Positions 19,279 through 28,244 of a DNA stretch of 64,000 bases are shown here, one piece after another; the first letter of the stretch is position 1; each line of letters begins with the position of its first letter. The position numbers were made by a program, and so were the translations under genes. Below the pieces are notes generated by a model that did not search any database, was not told the origin of the DNA, and saw only the letters and a list, made by a program, of their open reading frames with translations. This DNA comes from Zobellia alginiliquefaciens (lineage in GTDB: Bacteria; Bacteroidota; Bacteroidia; Flavobacteriales; Flavobacteriaceae), in assembly GCF_029323795.1 (NCBI RefSeq), contig NZ_CP119758.1:4092001-4156000 (forward strand), given 5' to 3'.

Positions 19279-22200
19279 TTAAAATTTAAGGCTACAACCT
19301 AGGGTGAATGTTCTAGGTTTTGGGTACTGGAAGAAGAAAATATTTTGTCCCCATTGATTACCTTCCCAAGAAGTGGCTTCAGGGTCATACCCTTGGAAAT
19401 CTTTGGAGTGTATGACAAATACATTTTCAGCACTTGCATATACCCTAAGACTGTTAAGCCCGATAAGGTCTAAAAATTGCTCATTGAAACTATAGCCCAA
19501 AGAGAAAAGATTTCCCCTTATATAAGAACCGTCAACGACCCATCTGCTATCTACTTGACTATTCTGACCAGCATATGCCTGGTTTCTGATTTCTTGAACC
19601 ATGGTGTTTTGGTTGTTCTCTGTCCAGCCGTCATAAAGAATAGTTGCCAAGCCATTGGCAATACCGCTACGATCTTCCGTAGAGTGATAGAATTGTTGCA
19701 TAATTTCTACACCTGCTACAAATTGAATATCTGCAGTAAAATCAAAATTCTTATATCTAAAGTTGTTGATAAAACTTCCGGTAACATCGGGTAAACCTTT
19801 ACCAAGGATTTTTTTATCGGCAGAGCGCTTGGCTTCGCCTGGCACTGCGCCTACCAAAGCGGCTTCTGCAGCTTCATCAGTCCCCCAAGTACCCAATCTT
19901 TCATAGCCATAGAATGAGCTTAATGATTCGCCCACACGAAGGATAGTCTGGCTGCCGGATACCCAGAAAGGACCTGGTTCAATATCTTCATCGTTCTCGC
20001 CCAAACTTTCAATGGTGTTCTTATTGTAATTCATGTTGATAGAAGATTCCCATCCAAAATCAGCACCACGAATAATTTCTCCACTTATCATTGCCTCGAT
20101 TCCTTTATTGGATACCGAACCGATATTATCTCTCACAGAAGTAAACCCGGAGGTATAAGGTACAGGTCTATCTAACAACAAGTCCTTGGTAAGTTTATCA
20201 TAGTAATCGAACTCAAAACGCAGTCGGTGATCAAATGCTGCCAAATCAAGTCCGATATCAAATTGACTGGTCTTTTCCCATTCTAGACCAGGGTTGGCCA
20301 AGCGGTTTACGGAACTTGCGCTTACACGTGAACCGTTCATTAAGACAGTTCCAGAAGAGACAGTTGCCAATGAACTATATGGTGGAATTTCAGTATTACC
20401 GGTAATACCATAGCTGCCACGTAGTTTTAAACGGTTAATAAAATTTACATTTTCCATGAATGATTCCTCACTGATATTCCACCCAAGACCTATAGAAGGG
20501 AAGAAGCCATATTTGTTGTCTTTTCCAAATCTAGACGATCCATCTGCTCGTGCAGTTAACGTAACTAAGTATTTGTCATCAAAAGTATAACCGGCCCGAA
20601 CGAAATAAGAATTAAGAGACCATTCTTCGAATTCCGATTCAGGAGCGCTAGGATTACTGGCGGAACCAATATTGTTATATCGAAAGAAATCATCACTGAA
20701 CCCTCTTGCAAAAATGGTAGAAGATTCATAATCTCGTTCTTGCCAACTAAGACCCAACATGGTATTAATTCTGTGTTTACCAAATTCTTTATTGTAGGTC
20801 AGATAGTTTTCTTGTTGCCAGTACAGGCTTTTTTCATTAAAAATCCTGGCATAGCCATCAGGGGATGATATATTTACCAAGTCTCTAGGCGAGTATTCTT
20901 TTTTGTTCCTGATGTTCTTGTCGAAGCCAAATTGAGTTCTAAAATCTAGACCTGGAAGAATGCTAAAATTCATATAAAAGTTTCCGAACATTTGATTTCT
21001 TTCCCAAAAACGTTCTTGAGTCTCCAAAACATGAACCGGGTTGGACATTGATTCCAAGTTGTAAGCATCAGAAATCATTTGGCTATTGCTCCAAGTTCCA
21101 TCTGGAAATTTTACAGGGAAGATAGGAGGCATCTCAATCATTGTCCTACGTGGAGATTGACCACCGCCACCTTCTTCAAATTCAGTGTCCTTAACATCGT
21201 TCACCAAAAGGTTTACACCAATTTTTAACCAATCTTTAGGAGTAACGTCATATGCAATTTTACCACTAATACGGTCTAATTTGTTGTTTAGCATAATACC
21301 TTCTACATGAGAGTAGTTAAGGAAAACACCCACAGAAGATTTTTCGTTTCCTTGCTGAACTGAAAGTTGATGGTTGGTTGAGAAAGCCGTTCTCGTAGCT
21401 TCATCTTGCCAATCTGTATGGTATAATGGATTTCCGTTTTCATCGAATAAGTTAGGGTCATTCGCTGTGAAAACCGGAGGAGTGGCGTCCGGTCTGTATT
21501 TTGGGGTGTTTTCCATACCTGTTCTGACCACTTCTAACCATTCATCGGAATCTAGTAAGTCCATTTTCTTTCGGATACTTCCCATGCTAATGAATCCATC
21601 ATAGCCAATAGTAATCTTGCCCTCTTTACCTCCTCTTTTGGTTGTAATCAGCACTACGCCATTGGCACCTCTTGCACCGTAAATGGCGGCTGAAGAAGCA
21701 TCTTTTAAAACTTCCATTCGCTCAATGTCGTTTGGATTTATGAACTTTATATCGTCCATTACCACACCATCTACTACGTAAAGTGGGTCTGAAGAGGAGT
21801 TAATGGTGCCAACTCCACGGATAACAATTCTTGGTGAACCAGTAGGTGAACCAGAATTCAAGAAAACATTAACGCCGGCAACCTTACCTCTCATGCCTTG
21901 CAAGGCATTACTTACCGGAGCCTTCAATAAGTCTTCACTGCTAACTGCACTAACAGCACCTGTTAGATCTGATTTTCTTTGGGTACCGTAACCGACTACT
22001 ACTACCTCTTCAAGTGCGTCTACGTTTTCTTCTAAGGTTACATTTATTGTTTGTTGTTCGTTGACAGCAACATCTTTTTTAGTGAAACCTATATAACTAA
22101 AGGATAATACGTCACCGGTATCGGCCATGATACTATAGTTTCCATCAAAATCGGAGGCAGTACCTTTAGACGTACCTTTGACTAATACGGTAACTCCAGG

Positions 22201-22701
22201 TATGGGCATTCCGGCTTTATCCGTTATAACGCCCTGAACTGTAAATTGCACATTGGATTTAATAAGCTCATTGATTTTTTGGGGACTTAAGACCGAAGGC
22301 ATTTTATCTACTTGCTTGTTGAGAAGACTTTCTATTTTATACTTAATCTCTGGGTTATTCTTAGGAAACAGAATAATTTGATCGCGAACAAAACTGAAGT
22401 CTATATCCGAATCTTCAAAGAGAGTTTCCAAAACTTCGGTAACGTTTTTTTCCTCTACGTTTAACGACTTTCTTTTGTAGACATCGATAATGCTGTTGTT
22501 GTAGAAAAAACTGTAGTTACTTTTACGTTCAATTTCGTTTAGGATCTTTTTCAACTTTACGTTGTTCAAGTCTAACGAAATATTCTGAGCATTAACTTCA
22601 GAGGCAAATAGTTTGCTTAATGTGAGTGTCAATAAGATGACATAAATTTTCATTATCCGGACTATAGGGATTTTTGAAAAAAAAGGATATTTTTTTTTCA
22701 T
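19279..22701 (-). CDS. SusC/RagA-family TonB-dependent outer-membrane transporter with STN signalling domain
   Basis: 1140 residues. A possible internal start at residue 17 (MKIYVILL) would give a tidier signal peptide ending SEVNAQ (39). An STN domain (about 40-115) is followed by a CarboxypepD_reg-like domain (about 155-230, GVITDKAGMPIPGVTVLVKG). Next comes the SusC signature LEEVVVVGYGTQRKSDLTGAVSAV, a plug domain with the DPLYVVDGVV and ASSAAIYGARGANGVVLITTK motifs, then a 22-strand-type barrel ending in LKF. The STN domain fits regulation by the upstream FecR/sigma pair through cell-surface signalling. It imports an unknown oligomer together with the SusD-like partner. Confidence 0.96.
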   Translation of the reverse strand: MKKKYPFFSKIPIVRIMKIYVILLTLTLSKLFASEVNAQNISLDLNNVKLKKILNEIERKSNYSFFYNNSIIDVYKRKSLNVEEKNVTEVLETLFEDSDIDFSFVRDQIILFPKNNPEIKYKIESLLNKQVDKMPSVLSPQKINELIKSNVQFTVQGVITDKAGMPIPGVTVLVKGTSKGTASDFDGNYSIMADTGDVLSFSYIGFTKKDVAVNEQQTINVTLEENVDALEEVVVVGYGTQRKSDLTGAVSAVSSEDLLKAPVSNALQGMRGKVAGVNVFLNSGSPTGSPRIVIRGVGTINSSSDPLYVVDGVVMDDIKFINPNDIERMEVLKDASSAAIYGARGANGVVLITTKRGGKEGKITIGYDGFISMGSIRKKMDLLDSDEWLEVVRTGMENTPKYRPDATPPVFTANDPNLFDENGNPLYHTDWQDEATRTAFSTNHQLSVQQGNEKSSVGVFLNYSHVEGIMLNNKLDRISGKIAYDVTPKDWLKIGVNLLVNDVKDTEFEEGGGGQSPRRTMIEMPPIFPVKFPDGTWSNSQMISDAYNLESMSNPVHVLETQERFWERNQMFGNFYMNFSILPGLDFRTQFGFDKNIRNKKEYSPRDLVNISSPDGYARIFNEKSLYWQQENYLTYNKEFGKHRINTMLGLSWQERDYESSTIFARGFSDDFFRYNNIGSASNPSAPESEFEEWSLNSYFVRAGYTFDDKYLVTLTARADGSSRFGKDNKYGFFPSIGLGWNISEESFMENVNFINRLKLRGSYGITGNTEIPPYSSLATVSSGTVLMNGSRVSASSVNRLANPGLEWEKTSQFDIGLDLAAFDHRLRFEFDYYDKLTKDLLLDRPVPYTSGFTSVRDNIGSVSNKGIEAMISGEIIRGADFGWESSINMNYNKNTIESLGENDEDIEPGPFWVSGSQTILRVGESLSSFYGYERLGTWGTDEAAEAALVGAVPGEAKRSADKKILGKGLPDVTGSFINNFRYKNFDFTADIQFVAGVEIMQQFYHSTEDRSGIANGLATILYDGWTENNQNTMVQEIRNQAYAGQNSQVDSRWVVDGSYIRGNLFSLGYSFNEQFLDLIGLNSLRVYASAENVFVIHSKDFQGYDPEATSWEGNQWGQNIFFFQYPKPRTFTLGCSLKF

Positions 22702-22755
22702 AATTTTGAGTAGTTTAAGTTGTTTAATTACTAAGTAGTTAAATAATTTTTTAAA

Positions 22756-22780
22756 GGGGAAAGTGTTGCCGCACTTTCCT
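22756..22780 (-). promoter_or_regulatory. Stem-loop in the fecR-susC leader (copy A)
   Basis: In gene orientation GGAAAGTG-CGGCAA-CACTTTCC forms a perfect 8-bp stem 56 nt before the susC start. A stem of similar sequence and position lies in the second system at 57668. It could be an attenuator, an mRNA processing site or a target for an antisense RNA; the minus-strand U-tract is short (CCTTT). Confidence 0.5.
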
Positions 22781-22795
22781 CTTCTTTTTTCTTTT

Positions 22796-23734
22796 TTATT
22801 CTGTCATATGTAGTGTGATTTTGTTTTGCGTTAGTTTGTAGTTTATAGGTGATGATACCTCAAAAAGGTCTAAAATTTCTTCTATAGTGAGATTGTCGAA
22901 AGTACCTGTGTACTTATAGTTCATGATTTCAGGAGAAGCAACAGCTATTGACACCTTATACTTTCTTTTTAGGTCAGCAATTACCTCACGAATAGGGGTC
23001 TCGTCATAAACAAGTTTGCCTTCTCGCCATGCGGTAAAGGTTTTTGTATCTACTTTATCTATGATAATCTTATCTTCTTTCTTTACATAAGTGGCTCTTT
23101 GCGATGGGTTTAGAACTACTGTTTTATTATCTTTTTCCTCTATAACCCGTACTTTGCCGGATATTAAAGTAGTCTCCATATTGGAATCTTCCGGATAGGA
23201 TTTTACATTAAAAGTAGTTCCTAGTACATGAATTTTCATTCCATCGTCCGTCTTGACTATAAAAGGTCTGTGGGCATTGTGGGTGACATCAAAAAAAGCT
23301 TCGCCCCGTAAAATCACTTCTCTAGTATCAGCAGTAAATGTAGACGGATATGAAAGTGAAGTGTTTGCGTTTAGTGTTATAACGGTACCATCAGGAAGTT
23401 TAACAGTTCTGTTTTCTCCTATAGAAGTTGATACCATGAGCGCCGTAGTACCTTCCGTTTCTACTGAATTGTCAGATGTTTTATACAAGAATGCCAGTGA
23501 CAACAAAACTGTTATACAAGCGACGTAACCCAAATACTTATAAATATTGGAAGCTGTAAGATTACCACTAGGCACGTTTTGAGATTCCTTTAATCTATCA
23601 ACAACGTATTTAGCTTTTATGGTATGGTACTGTTGCTGTCGTTTAGGGTTTTTAAGCATCCATTTGAGTACTTCCTGCTTTCTTTTTTCAGAAAGACGGC
23701 CTTCCGCTAAAGCTATAATATCTCTTTTGTTCAT
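22796..23734 (-). CDS. FecR-family anti-sigma factor
   Basis: 312 residues. The cytoplasmic N-terminal helix bundle (about 1-60) is followed by one transmembrane helix (about 67-85, YLGYVACITVLLSLAFLY). The periplasmic FecR domain (about 105-205) contains RTVKLPDGTVITLNANTSL and EAFFDVTHNAHRPFIVKT. The DUF4974 C-terminal domain starts near TPIREVIADLKRKYKV. It holds the sigma factor encoded just upstream and is relieved through the STN domain of the SusC-like transporter, as known for FecIRA-type systems. It lies 70 nt after the sigma gene and 94 nt before susC. Confidence 0.94.
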   Translation of the reverse strand: MNKRDIIALAEGRLSEKRKQEVLKWMLKNPKRQQQYHTIKAKYVVDRLKESQNVPSGNLTASNIYKYLGYVACITVLLSLAFLYKTSDNSVETEGTTALMVSTSIGENRTVKLPDGTVITLNANTSLSYPSTFTADTREVILRGEAFFDVTHNAHRPFIVKTDDGMKIHVLGTTFNVKSYPEDSNMETTLISGKVRVIEEKDNKTVVLNPSQRATYVKKEDKIIIDKVDTKTFTAWREGKLVYDETPIREVIADLKRKYKVSIAVASPEIMNYKYTGTFDNLTIEEILDLFEVSSPINYKLTQNKITLHMTE

Positions 23735-23804
23735 CTTGTAATGGAGCAGTGTTTAATTACAAGACGTAAATAGTAGAAGTATCCCCTAGTCCAATTAAAT
23801 AAAT

Positions 23805-24380
23805 TTAGATAAAAAAGATAGGCAAGTACTCTCGTAACACAACTCTTAATTCTTTGAGAGCCCTCGTGATATGGTTTTCAACTGTTTTGGGGGAAATTTG
23901 AAATTCTTGGGAAATTTCTTTGTGGCCCAGACCATCTATTCTACTTTTCATGAAAACCTTTCGGCATTTTTCAGGTAGTTCAGAAATGGCACCGTCGACT
24001 AAATTTTGTAATTCCTCAACAATAATTTTGGAAGCAGTTTCATCCGATAATGCACTGTAATTAAGCCAATATTCTTGCTGGTCGCTAATAATCTCTTTTG
24101 AAAGCCTATTTTTACGGGCTCTTAAGTAATCCAGACAAGCATTGCGGGTCATGCTGTAAATGTATGCTGTGTAGTTAGATTTTATATCTATTTTTTCACG
24201 TTTTTCCCAAAGTTTAATAAGAATGTCATGTACAATTTCCTCAGCGTCTTCTTTAGAAGGAATATAACTGTTGGCAATTATAAAAAGTTTGGGTTTAAAG
24301 AAATTGTATATCACATTGAAATCATCTAAACTGTTAGATGAAGTTCTTGTTTTTGCATTATACAAATATTCTTGCTCCAT
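23805..24380 (-). CDS. ECF-type RNA polymerase sigma factor (FecI/Bacteroidota sigma-70 family)
   Basis: 191 residues. Region 2 includes IPSKEDAEEIVHDILIKLWEKRE and the -10 binding segment YSMTRNACLDYLRARKNR. Region 4 has SRIDGLGHKEISQEFQISPKTVENHITRALKELR. It is the first gene of the sigma-FecR-SusC-SusD operon and presumably directs transcription of susCD in response to ligand. A perfect palindrome lies 17 nt upstream of its start codon (24397), which could affect its expression. Confidence 0.94.
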   Translation of the reverse strand: MEQEYLYNAKTRTSSNSLDDFNVIYNFFKPKLFIIANSYIPSKEDAEEIVHDILIKLWEKREKIDIKSNYTAYIYSMTRNACLDYLRARKNRLSKEIISDQQEYWLNYSALSDETASKIIVEELQNLVDGAISELPEKCRKVFMKSRIDGLGHKEISQEFQISPKTVENHITRALKELRVVLREYLPIFFI

Positions 24381-24396
24381 AAATATGGTAATGATA

Positions 24397-24416
24397 TAAA
24401 TTACACCTGTAATTTA
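24397..24416. promoter_or_regulatory. Perfect palindrome in the sigma-factor leader
   Basis: TAAATTAC-ACCT-GTAATTTA has perfect 8-bp arms and ends 17 nt before the ECF sigma ATG. In RNA it would be a weak hairpin just above the ribosome binding region; in DNA it could be an operator. The rest of the gap to 24767 (about 350 nt, very AT-rich) shows no gene, RNA or clear promoter that I can support. Confidence 0.4.
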
Positions 24417-24767
24417 CAAATTCTTTATGAACGGTATATTTTCATTTTATGATTCAATCAACAAAAAAGTAAATATTAGGTTTTGTAAATTGTTGAATTT
24501 TTGTACAAAACAATGCTGTGATTATAAAATAATCCTTGAGAAATCAATTTTTAAAATGAGTTTTATATCATTAAGTTTTTTAACGACGTAGTCCTTACAC
24601 AATATTGATGTCTAAATATTAGCCTGTAAACCCTTATCGTATGCTAATTTTTAATACATATAGTAAAACCTTAAGGTAACTTTACCAGTATTTTAAGAAT
24701 GATATGTCAAATGCTCTTTTATAGAATTCACTATATTACGGCTGCTAACACAAATCATTAACAATTA

Positions 24768-25097
24768 ATGCATCAAGAAACAAACGCCTTTACCTTGGCA
24801 GAGAAATTGGCCATGGTACATGTTGTAAATTCTGTAATTCTTGCAGATGGGCAGATTCATAATGGTGAAATCAATGCCGTAACACAACTAATGGAACAGA
24901 TTGACTTTGATAGTAATTTCATTATGCAAGCTAGAAATATTGAAAGTGAGCAAGCTATTTCTATTCTGAAACAAATGTCCCCAGAAAATAAAAATAAGTT
25001 AGAAGGCATTTTGGAAATGACAGCAATTTCCGATGGTTTTAAACATGCAAAGGAAAATAGCTTGATGACCTATATTTTTGAATCTATGAACAAGTGA
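24768..25097 (+). CDS. TerB-like helical protein, copy 1
   Basis: 109 residues, all alpha-helical. It carries the signature of the TerB/DjlA N-terminal fold: an acidic ILADGQIHNGEINAV segment near residue 24-38 (LxADGxIxxxE), then a helix pair and ISDGFKHAKE at about 85-94. TerB-fold proteins bind metal ions or membranes and occur in stress-associated systems, but no tellurite-resistance gene is nearby. It is followed after 18 nt by a second TerB-like gene, so the two were probably duplicated and are co-transcribed. Confidence 0.65.
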   Translation: MHQETNAFTLAEKLAMVHVVNSVILADGQIHNGEINAVTQLMEQIDFDSNFIMQARNIESEQAISILKQMSPENKNKLEGILEMTAISDGFKHAKENSLMTYIFESMNK

Positions 25098-25115
25098 AGT
25101 TGATAAACACAAACT

Positions 25116-25469
25116 ATGAAAACTAAAAAACTGGAAAAAGCACAATTTGATAAAGAGGAAAAAAAGGCTATTTATGTGATGACCAATCAGGTTGTTTTGG
25201 CTGATGGAAAAGTTCACCCTAGCGAGCTAAAGGCCATGGACCAGCTCCAGGAAGATATTGCCATGAATGCGGATTTGGTAAGTGAGGCTCAGGAAACAAC
25301 GGTTGAAGAAGCTTTGATTTCTCTTCACAATATGACATATCCTAAAAAGAAGGTTTTGGCTCAAATTTTAGAAGATATGGCTGTTTCGGATAACCATTTA
25401 CACGAAAAAGAAATGAATCTGATTATTCAAACATTTAAGAATATTGGGATAGGAGGGGAGACCGAGTAG
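25116..25469 (+). CDS. TerB-like helical protein, copy 2
   Basis: 117 residues. It repeats the plan of its upstream neighbour: a lysine/glutamate-rich start, then VVLADGKVHPSELKAMDQL (about 27-45) and MAVSDNHLHEKEMNLI (about 89-104), the two acidic LADG/SDxxxxxxE sites typical of TerB. The acidic clusters could bind Ca2+ or Mg2+ (inference). It converges on the HD-domain gene with a 16 nt gap. Confidence 0.65.
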   Translation: MKTKKLEKAQFDKEEKKAIYVMTNQVVLADGKVHPSELKAMDQLQEDIAMNADLVSEAQETTVEEALISLHNMTYPKKKVLAQILEDMAVSDNHLHEKEMNLIIQTFKNIGIGGETE

Positions 25470-25485
25470 GGAAAGAACCTTATAA

Positions 25486-26073
25486 TTATATGCCGTTTCG
25501 TTTTAACTGTGCTAAGTTTTTCTGTTTTATGGGTTCCAATATTTCTTTTCCATATTTGGAGAAAAACCTGTGATTTTCCAAAAACTCAACATTCATGGAG
25601 CGCCAGTCAACATCCGAGAATTCTGTATGTGAAAATTTGGCCAATTCATTTCTTAAAAGTTTGATTTTTGATTGATACTGGTCCGTACCTAAGTAAAACA
25701 GGTCGGCATCGCAAATTATCTCTTCATAAATACCATGCGGATTTTGTGGCATTCGTGTGGACTGTATACAACCGGTCACTAATTCTATTATTTCTTTGGA
25801 GCAGTTTTGAGCCAATAGAAAATTACTGGCCTCTATACTACTGTAACTTTCATGGTCCGCAAAAACCGTTGCCATACCAGTATCGTGAAAAAGTGCCGCT
25901 AATAAAACGGAATGCAATTCTTCCAAGTCTCTATTCTCGTACATTCCTATTTTCAAGACACTTTCATAAACTTCCATGGTGTGTTCCATGTTATGAAAAG
26001 GCAAAGAATTGCAACGACTTCTAGACAGAAGCCCCATGCAGTAAATTTTAGCTTTTCCAATAATTTTTTTCAT
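25486..26073 (-). CDS. HD-domain metal-dependent phosphohydrolase
   Basis: 195 residues. The HD superfamily ligands are present: H27-N-x-E-H31 in FHNMEHTMEVY, HD at about 63-64 in LLAALFHDTGM, H in FADHESYSSIEAS, and D in EIICDADLFYLG. This set suits hydrolysis of a phosphate ester such as a nucleotide, but the substrate cannot be told from sequence. The gene is not in an evident operon. Confidence 0.8.
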   Translation of the reverse strand: MKKIIGKAKIYCMGLLSRSRCNSLPFHNMEHTMEVYESVLKIGMYENRDLEELHSVLLAALFHDTGMATVFADHESYSSIEASNFLLAQNCSKEIIELVTGCIQSTRMPQNPHGIYEEIICDADLFYLGTDQYQSKIKLLRNELAKFSHTEFSDVDWRSMNVEFLENHRFFSKYGKEILEPIKQKNLAQLKRNGI

Positions 26074-26534
26074 TGTACTTAGAATGTTTTAGAAAAATAA
26101 AGTCCCACTTATGCCAACCTGATATTTGTAATTCACACACATTTGAGCTGTTTGGTATGACCTTATGAATACCTTGTTTTGCCTTGCTAAGTACACTTTT
26201 TAAATTGAAGACACAGGATTTTTCTTTGTTCGGTCAAACTAATCGCTATTAGGTTAAATACCAGTCATATCTAAAATGAATAACGTTGTAATGGGTACAA
26301 ATCTTATGTGACTTTTTAACGGTCATTAAAAATGATTACCTAATACTTTTTGGAGGAGGTATTTTGCACCCTTGTCTGGTATTATCTTCTGTTCAACCAA
26401 AGGACTTGTAGCGCATAAATCATTGGGTAAGATACGTATGAACGTTATTTGTAACAATAGTTTATTCAAATTCTTTTGGAATAAGCATCTATTATTTCTT
26501 TCACAATGGGTATTTTTAGGCTTAAAATTTGGGT
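26074..26534. other. 461-nt intergenic gap, no gene found
   Basis: This AT-rich stretch between the divergent HD-domain gene and the sugar kinase gene holds only short reading frames without recognisable protein features. I see no tRNA, terminator hairpin or convincing promoter box. It presumably carries both promoters. Confidence 0.5.
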
Positions 26535-27539
26535 ATGGGTCAGATTATAACATTTGGAGAAGTATTAATGCGTATTTCGCCAAGAGGCAACAAGAAATTC
26601 ATTCAATCTAACATTGTTGAATTTTATTTTGGAGGCACAGAGCTTAATGTGGGTATTTCAATTTCTAATTTTGGTGGAGATGTAAAGCACATAAGTATGG
26701 TTTCGGATGATTCTATTGGAGAAACCGCCATAGCCTATATTCGTAAATTTGGTGTAGACACCTCTTCAATTACGCTATCAAAACGTCCTTTGGGCGTTTA
26801 TTTTTTAGAAGTGGGGGCTGTGATTAGACCCAGTATGATTTCATATAACAGATCTCATTCTGCTTTTTCAGAGATTGAGCCTACAACGGTGAATTGGGAA
26901 AATGCATTGCAGGACGGGGAGTGGGTACATTGGACCGGAATAACTCCTGCCTTATCAAAAGGAGCTTATGAGACCCTAAGGGAAGGACTTAAGTTAGCTA
27001 GGCAAAAAGGCTTAGCGGTTTCTGCTGACCCAACATACCGCAGTGGTTTATGGAAATATGAACAAGACCCAAAAGAAGCATTATCGGAACTTCTTAATTA
27101 CTCTACTATTTTTATTGGCGGTGTAAATGAGATTAATGAAGTGCTAGGCACTGATTTTGGTTACGAAAACGATGATTTTATTGAAGCCAGCAAGCAATTA
27201 ATGTTGGCCTTCCCAACCATTGAAAAGGTATTTGATAAGATTAGAACTTCATTGAACTCTTCTTGGCATAAAATAAGGGCTAGAATGTGGAACGGCACGG
27301 ATTTTAGAGAAACCGAAGATTTGGATATTACCCATGTTGTTGATAGAATAGGAACCGGAGATGCTTTTGCGGCAGGCTTAATTTATGGCTTACAAAAGTA
27401 TGACGATTATAAAGCTATGGAATTTGCAAGTGCCGCCTGCGCACTAAAACATACCTATGAAGGCGATGTGAATCTGGCTACGGTAAAAGAAGTTACTAGT
27501 ATTTTAGGTGGTAATATTACTGGGCGGTTGGTCAGGTAA
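26535..27539 (+). CDS. PfkB-family sugar kinase, 2-keto-3-deoxygluconate kinase-like
   Basis: 334 residues from the ATG at 26535; a TTG six bases earlier only adds two residues. The N-terminal motif GQIITFGEVLMRISP, the YFGGTELNVGISISNFG substrate-binding segment and RIGTGDAFAAGLIYG with catalytic base D276 mark a ribokinase/PfkB fold of the KdgK subgroup. It would phosphorylate KDG or a related deoxy-keto acid, for instance from alginate or pectin breakdown, feeding an aldolase. No aldolase or lyase is encoded next to it, so the exact substrate is inference. Confidence 0.8.
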   Translation: MGQIITFGEVLMRISPRGNKKFIQSNIVEFYFGGTELNVGISISNFGGDVKHISMVSDDSIGETAIAYIRKFGVDTSSITLSKRPLGVYFLEVGAVIRPSMISYNRSHSAFSEIEPTTVNWENALQDGEWVHWTGITPALSKGAYETLREGLKLARQKGLAVSADPTYRSGLWKYEQDPKEALSELLNYSTIFIGGVNEINEVLGTDFGYENDDFIEASKQLMLAFPTIEKVFDKIRTSLNSSWHKIRARMWNGTDFRETEDLDITHVVDRIGTGDAFAAGLIYGLQKYDDYKAMEFASAACALKHTYEGDVNLATVKEVTSILGGNITGRLVR

Positions 27540-27550
27540 ATAGGTTACGG

Positions 27551-28135
27551 TTATTTTACTTTTGGAGCGCTATGATTTGTATTTTTAACCTGAAGATGTT
27601 CTAGTACCTTTCCTGTAAGTATTTTGTCTCCAATACTTTCAAAACCTGTTTTTAGGTATAAATTTTTGGCATTAGGATTGTCTTTTTCCACCAATAAACC
27701 AAGGTTTCCGTTTTGTTCGGTAACATATTCATGAATTAAAAAGCGCAATATTTTAGAACCGATACCTTTGCCTTGCTGGTCGGGACGTACGGCTAAACTA
27801 TCAATATAAAATTCTCCGCTGCTGGTCTCATCTTCAGGAGTAAAGTCTCTTTTAAACCACGATTTTATGAGTGCTGTTACGGGAGCTCTCAACTTATGTA
27901 AGTCCGCTCCGTCATAGACATTGGCTACGGCTATTACTCCATCTTCATTTTCAAGTATCCAGCAGTTCTCATAAGAGTACTGATTTCCAGGTTCGCTAAT
28001 TAGTCTTTCTAAGAACTGAGTTGCTTTAGAGATGGACTTTTCACCAATAAACGTAAATACAAAGTCTTTAGTTGCCAACAACATAAGTGCGGCTATGGGT
28101 TTCGCATCTTCAGGTTTTGCTAGTCTAATGGACAT
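27551..28135 (-). CDS. GNAT-family N-acetyltransferase
   Basis: 194 residues. The GNAT core includes a beta4 strand FYIDSLAVRP followed by the acetyl-CoA loop DQQGKGIGSKILRF and a C-terminal NPNAKNLYLKTGFESIGDK segment (the AxxLYxxxGF signature). The substrate is unknown. It is convergent with the sugar kinase (11 nt gap) and could be co-transcribed with nothing else on its strand. Confidence 0.85.
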   Translation of the reverse strand: MSIRLAKPEDAKPIAALMLLATKDFVFTFIGEKSISKATQFLERLISEPGNQYSYENCWILENEDGVIAVANVYDGADLHKLRAPVTALIKSWFKRDFTPEDETSSGEFYIDSLAVRPDQQGKGIGSKILRFLIHEYVTEQNGNLGLLVEKDNPNAKNLYLKTGFESIGDKILTGKVLEHLQVKNTNHSAPKVK

Positions 28136-28244
28136 ACTTTTTGCATTTTTAAACTAGGGCTGTTTTCTAATTTTCCCTGTCATTTTTTTTAACTACAGGA
28201 AGTATAGGAATAAAAACAAATTCCAGATTCAATAAGGTGTTATA

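Noticed and set aside
22021-22260. Possible repeat between the two SusC genes
   Set aside because: The similarity is that of homologous SusC plug and carboxypeptidase-like domains, not a DNA repeat or recent duplication.
26372-26611. 79-codon reading frame overlapping the sugar kinase start
   Set aside because: It runs out of frame into the kinase, has no family signature and shows a composition like non-coding AT-rich DNA.
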